Source of the DNA: Collybiopsis luxurians FD-317 M1
Taxonomy: Eukaryota; Basidiomycota; Agaricomycetes; Agaricales; Omphalotaceae
NCBI GenBank assembly: GCA_000827265.1
Contig: KN834817.1
Location: 199,539-263,538, forward strand
Direction of reading: 5' to 3'
Length of the DNA stretch: 64,000 nt
This document shows, piece after piece, positions 46,935-59,900 of the stretch. The notes under the pieces are model-generated. The model was given only the letters and a program-made list of their open reading frames with translations. It was not told the origin of the DNA and ran no database searches. Every line of letters starts with the position of its first letter. Position 1 is the stretch's first letter. The position numbers and the translations under genes are program-made.

Positions 46935-48120
46935 CACACATTTACCATAGTACAGAATGTATTGCACGCAAAAGTGAATATTTGACAACAAACATTAGCG
47001 AGGGAAGTGCGTTCTGAGCAGACCAGCAAGACTATGCCCATATTTGGTAGCTTCCCCCGTTTGTATGAGTTCTTGTTGAGGGTAACGCGCATTGTGAGAA
47101 AGGTGTCGAAGGTGGATGAGAGGGCGGAGTGCATCCTCTTCGCGGTGAAAATTCAACTTGTGCACGAGGACTTAAAAGCGTCCAGCGATGACCAGCGGAA
47201 ATATACAATGTTGGTCCATAACTGTTCTAGAAACCTTCAGAGAGGTAAGCCTCAGTTGTAGAGGGAATCAGTAGAGAACACTCACTGGTACTAACCAGTG
47301 AAACCACGGAATTTTCCAGCTAAACTCTGACAAACGTCCTCGGATAGCAGAAATGAATTTCTACTACTCAGATTTCTAAACGATAAATGCGACCCAAAGG
47401 ACGTCTACTATCATCATCGGACCTAGATCTGTAGAGATGCGAGTTACGTCTGAACACGACTGAGTTGGAGGACGAGATTTGGGCCTTGACGTAATTAATG
47501 ACGAGGACTGAGCCAGGAAGAAGTCGAGGCAGACGGGCTTGATGGGGGCTTGATAAGGGCTGATGGGGGCAAGACCCAGAGGGGATGAAAGGCTGATGTG
47601 CGTGCCTGTATTATGTATAAATATACAGTAATTTAGGCGCACTCTTTGTTCAGTTACGATATGGGGTGCATGCACCATGGCTCGGCATCATGCGCGCTCC
47701 GCAAAATCTGTAAGCGATTGGACAATGAAAGAGCTACTCGCTTTTACATCGAGATTGTAGGCGAAGACGTACCCACCTTTTTCGACTCTCCCAACTTATC
47801 TGAACCTTCAGTTTGGTGAATAGACGGGAGGGAAGTGTCTCTAAAGATAACTGGATTGCGGCGGATATGATGTAACCTTGGGGGTGCGATTTGTTTGTGG
47901 GCGTGAAGAGCTATAGAAAGAGATCGCCACGCAAGATTCCCTGATCTCGCGTATGTGCGCTCCATCTATTTGCGCTATATCGTAGGTCACTCATTCTTGC
48001 TGTTCACATACGCGGAAACGGCCTGCGAATATAATTACTCGTTCCCGAGGGGTATGGAGATAAAGGCACGCGAAACGGTGTCGTAGCAAGCTTATCCTAT
48101 TTAGACGCAGGAACTACTTT
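46935..48120. other. No gene recognised
   Basis: Short frames on both strands without motifs or joinable exons; 47007-47261 (+) and 47376-47678 (-) are the longest and look like chance frames. Confidence 0.35.
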
Positions 48121-49385
48121 TTATTGTGCGTTCAATTCGATATCAAGTTGGGAACGAAGATAAGTTCTGCTCAAGTTTAAGTTCCGCCGTGACGTCTCCG
48201 ACCCACCAAATTTGTCCAGCTCCTCCTCGAATGTGTCCGCTCTCCCACCGCCACCGACACCTACCCCCCCTGCGAAAACGAACGCGAGCACAAACGGAAT
48301 CATAAACACAAGTTCTATTACCGAGAACGACGAGTGACGGTGCGACGAGTACAAATGGGATGGGATGGATAACTTTGGGAGGATAGGTGATACAAGGTGA
48401 AGGGATTGGGAAACGGGATGCGGAAATTGCGAACAGGAATGGGCTGAGCACAAAGGGGAGTTGCGCACAACTCATTGCACTCATATCCGCTTCTGGCCTA
48501 GCCCGTGGAGGCTGGGGGGTGTATGCGAAGCTTCGGCCAAGCAGTCATATGAGAGTCGCTAGCATCAGCCTTTCAGTCAGAAAATAATTCTATGCTGCAA
48601 TTGCATGTGTGAGAAGAACATACAATGCTAGAGGAGATCAGCTATACTTTTAAGTACTAGACCGGTTTTTCCAGCCTTCCGTGTTGCTAATTTGGACAGA
48701 GCTTGTTGGGACCGAGTAGTTCAATGATCAATCATTGGCATTTCGATCAATGTATCTTAGGGATCCATTCCTGTCAGGTTTAAAATAGATACAATATGAT
48801 AACCATGAAAACTGTACCGATTAAATACTCAATGGCATTTTCTTCGGACGTTTTCACTTGACACATAGTGGGCCAACGCTAACGCGTGGCGGGACTCGTG
48901 CCCTTTTCGGTAATTAGAACAAATCCTGGATCATCGATCATCAATGTAATGAAAACTAACTAAAATTGTATAAACTGCAAAAATTAGATCAATTCAAAAT
49001 TGCCTGCCTTGGATTAGGCACAGAATCGTCAGAGCAAAAACTCGGCATTCCATTCCATTCCATTCCATGCACTCGTAATTTGAGCAACTAGCTTCTTTAC
49101 ATTTTAGTCAAGAACATATGGAGATGCATTTTGGGTAGAAAACTAACTGAAAATAATTCAGCCCAGATTGTGCAGCATGCATTAGACCTCTCAGTTCAAG
49201 TTGGCAGTTCAACAGTTTATGCCCATTTAGTGCACGACATCTTTGCGCTTCGGTCCCAATACATGCGCTATCTACCAGTTGTTACTGCCACCAGCAGCTG
49301 TAGCTGCACACCGTTGGAGGTGACACTGGCTGGAATAAGTCAATCTACCACTTGCAGGAGAACCAGTCAATCAGGCTTCTAGAGA
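48121..49385. repeat. Segmental repeat, copy A (left of ERG4)
   Basis: Collinear with 52213-53560. Shared blocks in order: a purine-rich stretch (ataggtgatacaaggtgaagg / atagatgatgcaaggtaaagg), tgcggaa-tgcgaac-ggaatgg, ctcattgcactcata / cttattgcactcata, gagtagttcaat / gagcagttcaat, caatatgataac, and gattgtgca-catgcattaga-ctctcagttca. Also contains the 48996-49074 block that resembles 3017-3094. Diverged; no clear coding capacity. Confidence 0.7.
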
Positions 49386-49792
49386 AGGATGATTGGTCAT
49401 GAAGATAGTGGTGGGAAAAGGTCAAAAGTAACCAGATAGATTGATAATAAGTATGTAGGATACATAGATAGTAAGTATAGACAATTGAGCGTAATTTGAA
49501 TTTGAACTAAGAACAGGCAGGCAAGAAGGAATTTCAAAAGGTAACCGTAGAGGTACCTTCAAAGTTACTTGTTGACATAGCGTGAGCAGGATGGAAGAGA
49601 GTAGAGAAGAAGAGGCTAAAAACACACAAGTAACAGCAGAGAAGCATTTCCAGAGGAAGGAGAAGAAAGTTGGGAAGAGTTGAAAAACGTTTAACAGATA
49701 AGTACAGGAAGGAGCTAAGCGCGCGCTAAGACTGTTTCAGTTGTCTGGGTGCAATAAACCTTGTGATGAGATATGGTATATCTCTTGCCCGC

Positions 49793-51742
49793 CTAATAAA
49801 CATAAGGGATGAACTTGTACGGAACCACTTCGCAGTAGCGTTCCCAGTCTTTTCCATACTTGGTTGCACATCTTTAACAGTCATAACGATGAGCACACAC
49901 ACGCGACCAAATCAACACCAGCGACGTACCGTTCGAAATCACGTCCGGTTCTGTGTACGAGTACGGTGATGAAGAATACAGAATAAAAGTATGGAATGGC
50001 CGTAGCGGTGCCAATGACGAGACCCCAGGTCAAACTCATGATCCAGTCGGCAACATAGTTCTAGCCAGGCGATAAGAATCGGGAATTCGTAAATAGTTTA
50101 CACCACTTACAGGCTTGCGCGACCATGCCCACCATCCACTGGTCAATAGTCGATTGCTTCAAAGCTTGTTAGTAAAATGACCACCCGCCCACTAACAAAA
50201 CGTACCCATGAGCAGTCTGAATGTAAGTGGGATTTTCTACAGTATTTCCCGGAAGCTGAGGGAATGCTTTTCTGAACTCATAGATGCCTTGAGTTTGCAT
50301 TTTGAAGTGACTCTTTTGGGCCATCGCAGTGTCGAAGGTGGAAATAATGTTAAGAAATTCGTCCATAAAGAATATTGCACATTCCGCTCACATGTAGTAT
50401 GCCACACACAAAGTAGTGTACAAGGCAATGTACGTCGGTGTCGAAAACCTATACTTGGAAGGATCATACGAAGCCATATAAACCACAGAGTATACGTATG
50501 ACTGTGCACTCAAAGTGTTTGAGTTGCAGAGGATTATAAGAACAGCAAACATACAAAGGGAACGCCAGAAAGATTCCAGAATATGACCATGAAACCCCAT
50601 CTGAAGTTATGTCATAAGTAAGTCACCAGCAATACCAAACAAGTCCTTACTTCTCGTGGAACATATCCTAGGTCTGTGGAATACATTCCTCTCCTTTTGC
50701 ACTATAGCAGCAGTGAGAAGAGTAACTTGAGACGCAAAAAATGTCCCTACCAGGCATTAATGTAAAGCCAAGTGGCTAGGCACATGGAAGCCATGTTCTT
50801 CGTTCGGCAATAATGAATGATCACTATGTGTACCCAGAGACCGCAAACAGCCTACCGGAGTGACGTATCCCAGCGTTTCGTACTGTTTGCAAGCACCCGA
50901 AATCGAGAGGAAGAATACAACGATTCAAGGAATGCGAACTTCAGCCCACATCTTCAGATCAATCGGACCGATCCTTGGGTTTAACGATGCTCCCATGAAG
51001 ACATCATATATGAAATTTCCCGACATGCGCATTTGCGTACCAGTGGCGAGTGCGACAAAGTACATGCCGAACGAGACTCCGAAGCCCCAAATCATTGAAA
51101 CGGACATCAAGTGGCCATAGTTGTCAATGATCTCAGTGAGACGGAAGACTCCAGTGTAGTGGAGCGCAGCGGCAGCAGCCATCGTCGCATATAGAAAAGT
51201 GAGAGCATTGCAATTATACATGAGCGTTTTATAGCCCAAGGACGGGACTGGTAAGCCTTCTTGCATATACCCAGGCATCACCCAGGCGAGAAAGAGTTGG
51301 AAAAAAAGTTGTCCGAGTACACTGTCCATGCGTACATGTTTGGACTAGTATCCTACATCGAGTAACCCCTTAGCAAAGTACGCAAGTTGACCTGAGCGTT
51401 ACAGATACGTACTTCGCGTATATGAGCCCACATTATCCAAAGAAACGGCTGTACGTCGTCCAAAGATGTAGGATGCACCAGTTGGCCTTCGTAGAACCAA
51501 AGACAAATCCACAGGTAGTACATTAAGATTGGAAATCCAGTCATGATAGCAAATACACCCCAGGGTCCACCGAATTCGTACCTTTTGAAGAAAGTGAAAG
51601 AATAATCGAGGCATGGAGAGCTCACGACTTACGATACGTGCTGGTCAATTTTCTGGTCCAGCTTTTTACCTTCTTCAGATATACTTATAACATCTGAATG
51701 CCCGGTTGATTTCCTCTGACGAAGACCTTCTCTGTTGCCCAT
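49793..51742 (-). CDS. ERG4: Delta(24(24(1)))-sterol reductase (C-24(28) sterol reductase)
   Basis: Catalyses the last step of ergosterol synthesis, NADPH-dependent reduction of the C24(28) double bond, in the ER membrane. Blocks in order: [50 protein letters not shown] then [58 protein letters not shown], then [76 protein letters not shown], and [20 protein letters not shown] ending IPYVY. The sterol-reductase signatures (LNPRIG-DLK, the N-terminal EFGG and the C-terminal YC-VPYxFIPYVY) are all present. Start ATG 51742, TAG 49793-49795, about ten short introns. Bracketed by the two segmental repeats. Confidence 0.93.
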
Positions 51743-52212
51743 AATATTGTAAGATCCTCAGTTCCTGGGGGGAAGCAAAGAATGACAAGGTGCACATTGC
51801 AAAAAAGTGGAGATATGTATAAAAATTGACGATCACATGGTTAATTTAGGAAAAGCGAACACTGACAGGGTGATTAGCAAGTGATTAGAGCGTTTTAACT
51901 TTATCCAGCTTCCTCCGTCTGCCGTGCATCTCTGAGATGACGTTATCCAGTTTCATCTCCGAAGTCCTGTACAGCTCTCCGATGCGAGGGACCCGAAAAT
52001 GCTTCAACACTAGCGTGCCTCTTATATCAGGCATCACTCCGTCACTACCGCCATCGTCGCCGCCGATGACATTGACGACTTGAACATCCGTTCAGAAGAT
52101 ATCATCTGCATTGAGGTTGCTTTCTCCTCATCCCACTCGACCCTTCATCTCACCTCTTATGCATCTCCCTCTCTCTGACCTATCTTCGTTTCCGAACTTA
52201 ATATCCAGTGGA

Positions 52213-53560
52213 TTAAACGTACAAATGAAAAGTCGTTCCTGCTTCTTGGTAGGATAAACTTTCTATAACGCCTTTCCAAGCACAATTAGTGACAGTGGGA
52301 CAAAAATAAAAGGAATGGGAGGTGAAGATAGAAAATAGGAGGATAGATGATGCAAGGTAAAGGGAATGAGAACCGAGATGCGGAATATGCGAACGGGAAT
52401 GGCCCTGAGAACAAGAGGGGGTTGCGCCGCATGGATGTCCACAGCTTATTGCACTCATACCTCATCCAGTTTCTGGCCGAGGGGATATACAAGTAGCTTC
52501 AGCCAAAGGGTCAGATGAGAAGTTTGTTATTGTCACTCAGATTCTTGGTTGGAAATCCATTCCAGTATTCGTGAGAAGATCATCAGATGCGGGAAGAGGT
52601 TAGCTACTGATACCTAAGTAGCAAGTACTACTAAGGCAGACGAAATCCAAACTTCACTAACGCCACATGGAGTTTACTAAATCTAGATGTCAGATACAAA
52701 AATCTCATTATCTTAGCCTCTAGATATGTTCTCTCAAATCCGTCCCCAAAACTTTCGATATACCTCCTAGGGTGTTCCCAAATTCTGTTCAGAATTTTCT
52801 TGACAGGACTTATTCACAAAATACTACGTGCATTAGTTTTTAGACACTTAACACATGTCGCCGCAATGTCAAGTGAAACTTTTTGAATATTTCTACCCAA
52901 TGAAGACATGAAATCCTGAAATAATTCCAGCAGCATTGTTTTATGTATTCAGAGAGATTTTAGGCATGGATTTGCTAGAACTCATCTGGAAGTCAAGAAA
53001 ATCGCAAATCCGTACTCGACATCTCAGTTTGGTATAGATCACTTGGGGTTAGTGAAGTTTGGATGTCGTCTACAATAGGTCTCAAGTATATCATAGATTG
53101 TCAAGAATAGCTTGATCGGTTTGATCGGGCTTTTCAGCTTGCCCACAAGTTGCTCCACCACCTGCCACATTCACTGCTTCGGATGTCATTCTCGCCCTAT
53201 GCCGAGCAGTTCAATCAATGATTTATTCCTGTCAAAATTGGTCTAAAGGCAATATGATAACAATCAAAGCCCGGTCTTTACTCAGTGGCATCGTTTTCGG
53301 ACTTCTTTGCTTCAGTCTGCTTTACGGATATGCAGTTTCGGTAAAGAATCAACTATAGGCCACATCTACTGTATTGTTTGAAGTTAAGTTCAGCCAAGGT
53401 TGTGCATTATGCATTGGAGCTCTCAGTTCATTAGTTAATTCTCAATTTAGTGTGTGACATTTTTGTACTTTGATTCGATTCTGGTGTAGCCGGCTGTCAA
53501 AAATGGTACTTAGTTCTCAGGCGACTTGCTGATGTCAAACATGAGAGGAAGAAAAGATTT
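52213..53560. repeat. Segmental repeat, copy B (between ERG4 and the P450)
   Basis: Diverged direct copy of 48121-49385, same orientation. The block tcagccaaggttgtgcattatg near 53393 matches tcagcccagattgtgcagcatg near 49159. Copy B ends shortly before the P450. Confidence 0.7.
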
Positions 53561-53822
53561 AGACATCTTGAATGGTGCTAACCAGTCTAATAATACCGAA
53601 TTCGCGGCCGGATCATCCTTTTTAATGAACTAAAAGCATGGACCTGAAGCTGACAGAATTGACCCAACCAGTATGTTCCACATTTCTGTTAGTAAACTTT
53701 TCCCGGAATCCTTTCCCATACTCCCTCTTATCGTTGTTCCAATTGGTGAGACTATATTGTTCATCTTTACAGCTTGGGGTTTCTGAAACTGAGCTTGCCT
53801 AGGGCTCACTGTATACTGGGTT

Positions 53823-56201
53823 TTGCATAAACTGCTCTTTTATCCTCTATTTTTCTCTCCTCTTCGGAATGTACCTGGCCCTCCGCTGGGTCATCCTCTT
53901 TGGGGACAATATGGAAAAGTTGTGTCTTTTCAATCTGGACTACCTCAACAAGAATGGGCCAAACAATATGGCAGCGTAGTACGCGTTATTGGCCCTGTTG
54001 GAAAAGAAACAGTCATGTTCTCGAGGCCGGAAGCTTTGCACAAGATAATGGTCAAGGATTGGTTAGATTACCCCCGAGTATGTTTGGAGTTGGTTTGGAC
54101 TTGACTTTCGAGATTCGAACCTAAACTTTGCTAGCCCAGCTATGTGAGAAGGTTTTTAGGGCACATCACTGGCTATGGCTTGTTCACTGTAACGGGATAT
54201 GAGCATCGGCAGATGAGGAAAGCAATGAATCCTGCATTTTCCATCTCAAATCTTACGGCGCGCAAGTATATTCATATCTACAAGCAAGACTGCCATTAAA
54301 ATTTCGTACTTAGAGACGGAAATGTACTATGATGTTATTCAAGGGTAAATAGCTTAGACAGCTCACCATCTACACATACTCACTGTTCCTCAGACTCGTG
54401 GATATTCTTACCTCGCAGGTTGATCAAAAAGAGGGCAAGATAATCCGGGTATACGAATGGAGTACGTATTTTCCGCTTTTACGGACCCATTGGAAATGTT
54501 GGCTCAGACTGGATGAACAGTGAGCAAAGTCACTCTGGATATCATTAGCGAGACAGCCTTTGGCTATAAAATAGACTCACTTCACAACTCACATAATGAA
54601 CTTGCGGAAGCATACGAGCATCTTTTTACCCTCCAGTCAGGCAAGTAATTTTCACTTTATCCCCATTTACATCTGTGTAGGCTCTGATGTATTATAATAG
54701 GCATGATTTTTGTCAGCCTCGTTGGGGCCCTAATTATTCCTGGCATGCGCAAGTTCCTTCAAACGGAATTTGCCTACCGTCATCGGCACATTTTCTCTTA
54801 CATCAAGCCTATCGCGCCTCTGACGACCATAATTAGTTCGATTCATACCATTAAAAGAGTCTCAGCACAGATGCTTCAAGAAAAATTAAAAGAATCTATT
54901 GAGTTGGGCATGGTGGAAGGTGACTCGGAGCTTCCTGGGAAAAAAGATATTATGAGTATCCTGATTAGGGCATATACAAGAGGGGTAGGAGATGGATATA
55001 AAATGAATGAAGAGGTAATGATGGCTCAAGTGGTATGATTTCCTCTACCGCTCAGTATTTCCTCTGCCGCTTATTTTGGCCCTCAGTTGACTTTCTTGAC
55101 CGCTGGACATGAGGTAAGATCCAGACCCTTCCCATTTTTACACGTTCCGACCATGAACGTAGACAACGTCCTGTAAATTCCGAGTAATTTCCTATTGCAT
55201 CTGATCTTCTAAACTAACGAATGTGCGTGCGGATATTTTTAGCGAGTTTAGCTTGGGTACGTTTATCTTTGGTCAACGGAAGCTCGCTTTACTGAAGATT
55301 TGCACTTTACAGACGCTCTGGCTGCTATCTAACGATATCTCCAGCCAAGAAAAGCTCCGTGCAGAAGTTACCCCTTCCTACTCGCAAAATCCTCATCTAG
55401 ACTACAAGTCCTTGAATGACCTACAATGGCTGAATTGTGTAGTGTAAGTTAATCCCTGAGCCTCAATTCCTCTAGCGTAACGTGAAAATTGTGCAGTATG
55501 GAAAGTCTTCGAGTAAGGCCTCTCATTCCTCTTACCGTTCGTGAGGCGGGAAAGTCAGATTATATCGATGGAACCTATATCCGAAAAGGGACGCTTTTGT
55601 GGATCCCGGTGCGACAAATAAGCCAGTGTTATTTCTCTTTATAGCTTGCCTAATTTCATGCATTCTACATACTATATAGATTCGAGTTATAAACACTTGG
55701 AAAGAAGTTTGGGGTGACGACGCGGAAGAGTGAGTCCGTTTTTCTTTGCTCTCCGATACTCCGACGAACCATTTCCCATTTCTTTTGCACGCTCGGTACA
55801 GATTTCGCCCCGATAGATGGCTGGACCTGCCAGAAAACTATGACTCGACTTTTTCCACATTCTCATTCATCGCAGGACCCCATGCATGTATCGGAAAGAC
55901 AATGGCTATCGTTGAGATGAAGGCGGTCCTCGTGTAAGTTTTTTTCTTTTGAAGCTCCTTCAAAGAAGAAGGGAAGAAGATGCTGAATATACATGTATGT
56001 ACTTGTGCCGTGCGCACACACAGAGCTTTGATTGCCAACTTCAGTTTTGAGCCCGCATTCGAGGGACAGGAGGTGGAACCAAACATGGCTCTCACCATGA
56101 GTGCATTTTAGTTTTTTCACCATCTCTTATTTCACTCACTGATTTGAGTATGTTTGTTAGCACCTGCTGATGGAATGCCTTTGAGGGTGAAGCGCATCTA
56201 G
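53823..56201 (+). CDS. Cytochrome P450, multi-exon, N-terminal exon unresolved
   Basis: Haem-thiolate monooxygenase, ER-bound. The recognised protein starts HKLLFYPLFFSPLRNVPGPP with the Pro-rich hinge. Then come WAKQYGSVVRVIGPVGKE, VTGYEHRQMRKAMNPAFS, SKVTLDIISETAFGYKID and FLTAGHETTSSSLAWTLWLL (the AGxET I-helix, assembled across three small exons in phase). The ExxR helix is ESLRVRP; FRPDRW follows and the haem loop is FIAGPHACIG with its Cys. It ends PADGMPLRVKRI at TAG 56199-56201. About 13 introns, all gt-ag where checked. No ATG is in frame before 53823; an ATG at 53638 followed by gtatgt suggests an upstream exon, but I could not close it. All catalytic motifs are intact. Family number not assigned. 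Next to ERG4, but nothing proves a shared pathway. Confidence 0.85.
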
Positions 56202-56204
56202 AAC

Positions 56205-57580
56205 TGCGAATCCATTCTTTCCACCTGAGTGTACACAAAGTCATTTTAATTTTCTAGCTTCTCTAATTTAATAAAGCTGCAAATAACTTTATCCTGCACT
56301 TAACAGTTCTTACTTACTAAGTCTTGATCCTGTATCAATGGTCAGATTCTACAGAAGTGAGTTAGCAAGTATTCATGAATAAGCAAAACTCCTTGCCACT
56401 AAGGAGTTACCAGATTGCCATTGCTTTCAAACAGCTTTATTTGGTGAAGAAGAAAGCAATAAACTATCAAAAAGGAGTGAGCAATTGAGAATTTAGATTC
56501 AAGTGGCACAGATCATGTCGGCATTGAGTTCAGCACCGCTATACAGTGTGTCAGCAGTAATGTATGTAAGGCCACCTGAGATTGTTGCAACAATAATTTA
56601 TGCACTACAAGGCTGCTAGACTACTCAATATGTCAAGCAAAAAAATTTTTCAGGCTTTATCACCCAACCTACCTACCTACACTTGGTCCGGAATTTCCTA
56701 GCCTCTCGGACTTGCCATAGGTTGGGCCATTGCACTTTGCACATGGCAGGTACGAGTCCAAACACTGTTCTGGAAAATATCCAAATTGCCCTCTCATCCA
56801 CCTAAAACAGATGGACATCAACTGCAATGATTCTGCCAGAGTGGCAGTTCAAATTAACAGCAAGTAGATGCCACAGGCTACTCATGCTACAGGGATACTG
56901 AGAGTTTATACACCCTCTGATGCTGTGATAATAGATAATACACTGGTATTGCCAGTTGTGGAAAAAATGATATTTCATTGGCTGTAGTCAATGGGAAAAA
57001 ATTATACTCTACTGGCAGCACCTAGAAAGGGCAGTCAGGACTGGAATCCCACCACAAGTCATAGATATTGGCTGGTCCAAAGTGACCGATGACCTGCCTT
57101 CCTAGCTAATGTCCTGTTAGAAATAAATTTTTAGTAAGGAATAATCAATTTTGTATTTTTTTTAACTGATAGATTATTATGAGTCCAGAATGAAATGAAG
57201 GAATCATCCTTATGGGTGGTTTGTCTATTTCCCACAGTTCCCATTATATCCACCATTTTTTTCCCCATATTTGGATTTGTCACTCTTTATGACTCTTGTA
57301 ACTTCCGTGACTTTCTTCCCTCCATCTCCTCCTTCAAACATCCTTCACAATATGTGGATTCTCATTCCCAAATGCAATCGCAAACAATTCTTGTGAGTGG
57401 CACTAGATCTTGACATTCATGAGATCCACTGTTTATCGCTTCTCTGTTGTGTTTTCATTTGGTGTCAGGCTATGCAAGTTGTTCTTCATCTCCATGCTGA
57501 ATTGGGAGAAAGATCAAGTTGATTTGAAAGTGAATATGTAAATACATTGAGTAGCAGGGTATAAACATCAAGAAGGACAA
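56205..57580. other. AT-rich intergenic region
   Basis: No coding frame, no inverted repeats noticed. Marks the transition to the pyrimidine-rich right end. Confidence 0.35.
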
Positions 57581-57582
57581 CA

Positions 57583-58386
57583 ATGGGGAGAAAAAGCAGA
57601 AGCAAAAAGAGAAGGGAGGGAAGTGCAAAAAAGAACAGGAGCCTTCCTTTATATCATTCCATTCATCTTGGTTCTCATTTCAACCTTTTCCTGTTTTCTT
57701 GTCTGTCCTTTCTCTTTCCATTCATTGTCCATCTCTATATGTCTACTCATCTCCCTCCTCCCCATGTTGATCTGGCTCTCTCTTTCTTTGAGTCTGTGCT
57801 GTGTGTGCTCCTGCTTTCCCCTTCCAATGCCTTATGCATCTCTTTTCTAGTGTGTCGATTCCACCCAATCCACTGTTGTGCTTCCTCTTGTTTTGTGATC
57901 TCTGCTCACTGGCTCTTGTCTCATTGTTATGCCATGCACACATTGTCACCTTTCATCTCTGTGCTTTCAAGCCTGAAAATGTTTTGCATTCATTTTTTGC
58001 ACTCTCGGACATTCCCTCCTTCCTACATTTACTCATTAGTTCTCCTTCTCTCTTTTGTGGTGCCTCTTATACTTATTCTGCATCTTCAGTCTGTCACTGA
58101 GTGTATTGTTTTGGGCTCAGTTGCTTCCCAATTTTTTTCTCACGAGGTGTACAAGTCCAATTTGGATTTATTCTGCTCTATGTCATGGTCTGGTTTAGTC
58201 ATGTCTTGGCTTGTAGCCCATGGTTTCATTTTACATCCTACTGCCAATGAGCCTGAGCTCTTTTCTATTGATTCTTGCATGTCTGATTCTTCTCCACCTG
58301 CTTCCCCTTCATTGTCATCTTTCTCGGGCTATGATTCACCTGAAATTGTCCAGATGTGGTCTTTTTCTGCACCCAATGGGTCCTGA
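57583..58386 (+). other. Long plus-strand frame, possibly exons of an upstream gene
   Basis: Its second half looks protein-like (FSHEVYKSNLDLFCSMSWSG, EPELFSIDSCMSDSSPPASP, FSGYDSPEIVQMWSFSAPNG), similar in Ser/Pro style to the gene at 59901-62422. The first half is Leu/Ser/Phe-rich as expected from a C/T-rich strand and may be chance. It could be an earlier part of that gene or a decayed relative. No family recognised. Confidence 0.3.
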
Positions 58387-58389
58387 CCT

Positions 58390-59900
58390 ATCCAGTTAAT
58401 GGGTACTGCGCACTCCCCTGTTACTGCAATTCTTTCTTTTCATTCAAGTATGTTTTGATCCTGTTCAGTCTACTGTTTCCTTATGATCATTTGTAGTGTG
58501 TGTCTTGAACTTCTTCAACCATTGCTCTGCCTATAGTCTGTATCCTCAGCTTACTTTTTGAGAAAGGGTCAATGTCTCCCTGTTAGGCAACTGCTCTCCT
58601 TCTGCAAGTGCCTCTGCCGCCATCCAGAAATGGTCACAGTGAGGTTTCCCTGTTATTATCTATCCTCCCCCTGTTTGTGTTCTCTTTCAGGCTTCAGATG
58701 TTTCGCTGTGTGTCACTTGCTGGGTGGGTGACTGCCAATTGTCTTCCCTGGTTGCTTGAATAGCTTTGAGACTTTCACCTGTTTGCTAGGTAACCATGCC
58801 TGTTCATTAGCCGCCGTTGTTCTTGCTCACCGCTTGCTTTTCCATCATAAAGTTTATCCATCATTGTAGATGGTGGCTCACCATATTCTTCATGTGCATT
58901 TTTATATGCCACTGCTCTCTCATTTCTCCTTCACTACCTGTTAACTGTCTCAACATTTAATCTGCTCTCCATTACTCTTCTTTCTCAATTGCGTGGACTT
59001 TAATTTCCATATGCTTTTCCCTGTCATTTCCTCCTTTGCTTCCCTTTGCTCCACCTTCCACCATAGACACCTGCATTTCAACTCCTGACCCTTGCTCTTT
59101 CATTTTGCCTTTTCTGCCTCCATTGCTGTCTTTATCTATCCTGTCTTCTCTGTCTTTGTTGTTGCATATTCAATCTTAGATCTTTTATCTTCTTTTTTTT
59201 TTTTTCTCTTCTTACCCCAAATCTGACCCTTTGCTGATTCTACCTTCTTTTCTTCTCTGTCTCTTCATTGTTGCATATTTGTTGTTTGATCATCTTCAAT
59301 GTGAAGTGCCCCAGATCTGTCGCTTTGGTCATTCCAATCTTCTTTTTAATTTGTATACCTTTCATCTTTTACATACTTGCCTCTTCATTACCTCTACAGT
59401 GGCAGTTGATCCTTGCTGTTGTTGAGTGTACCCTTGTACATTGTGGTCTTTTTTTTTTTTTGGGCAGGGGGGGGGGATGAAGAGGTGCTCCATTCTTCTC
59501 CTTGGCGCCCTCTTGCTAGCCTTCTTGTGCTTCATACATTGTTACTCAAAATCTCAAAAAAAAATTTTTTTTCTTTTATTTTTTCCTCAGTGTTCCCTTA
59601 ACTGGTGTCATTAGTGGCTATCTCTTAATCAGGCTGAGTCCCACGACTACTTATCATGCTTGCCTTACTTTTTTATTATATAAATATCTATATTTCTTTT
59701 TTTTTCTCCTGCTATATACTTGGATGATCATCTACTGTTCTTTGTCCTCTCGCATTTCGATTGGATTCTCATATCATTCACACCTGTCTTTTTGTCTCGC
59801 TTTTTTAAAATCAAAACAATGTTGAAGTCAGTACTTTCATCTACTTCACTATCTCTTCCAGTTAATGCTATTTTTCCTGTCATCTTCTGTGTTTCTATAG
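58390..59900. other. Pyrimidine-rich stretch without a defined gene
   Basis: Strong C/T bias on the plus strand with several T-runs (for example near 59190, 59450, 59560 and 59700). Frames exist, but hydrophobic Leu/Phe/Ser-rich translation is expected from the base bias. Confidence 0.35.
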
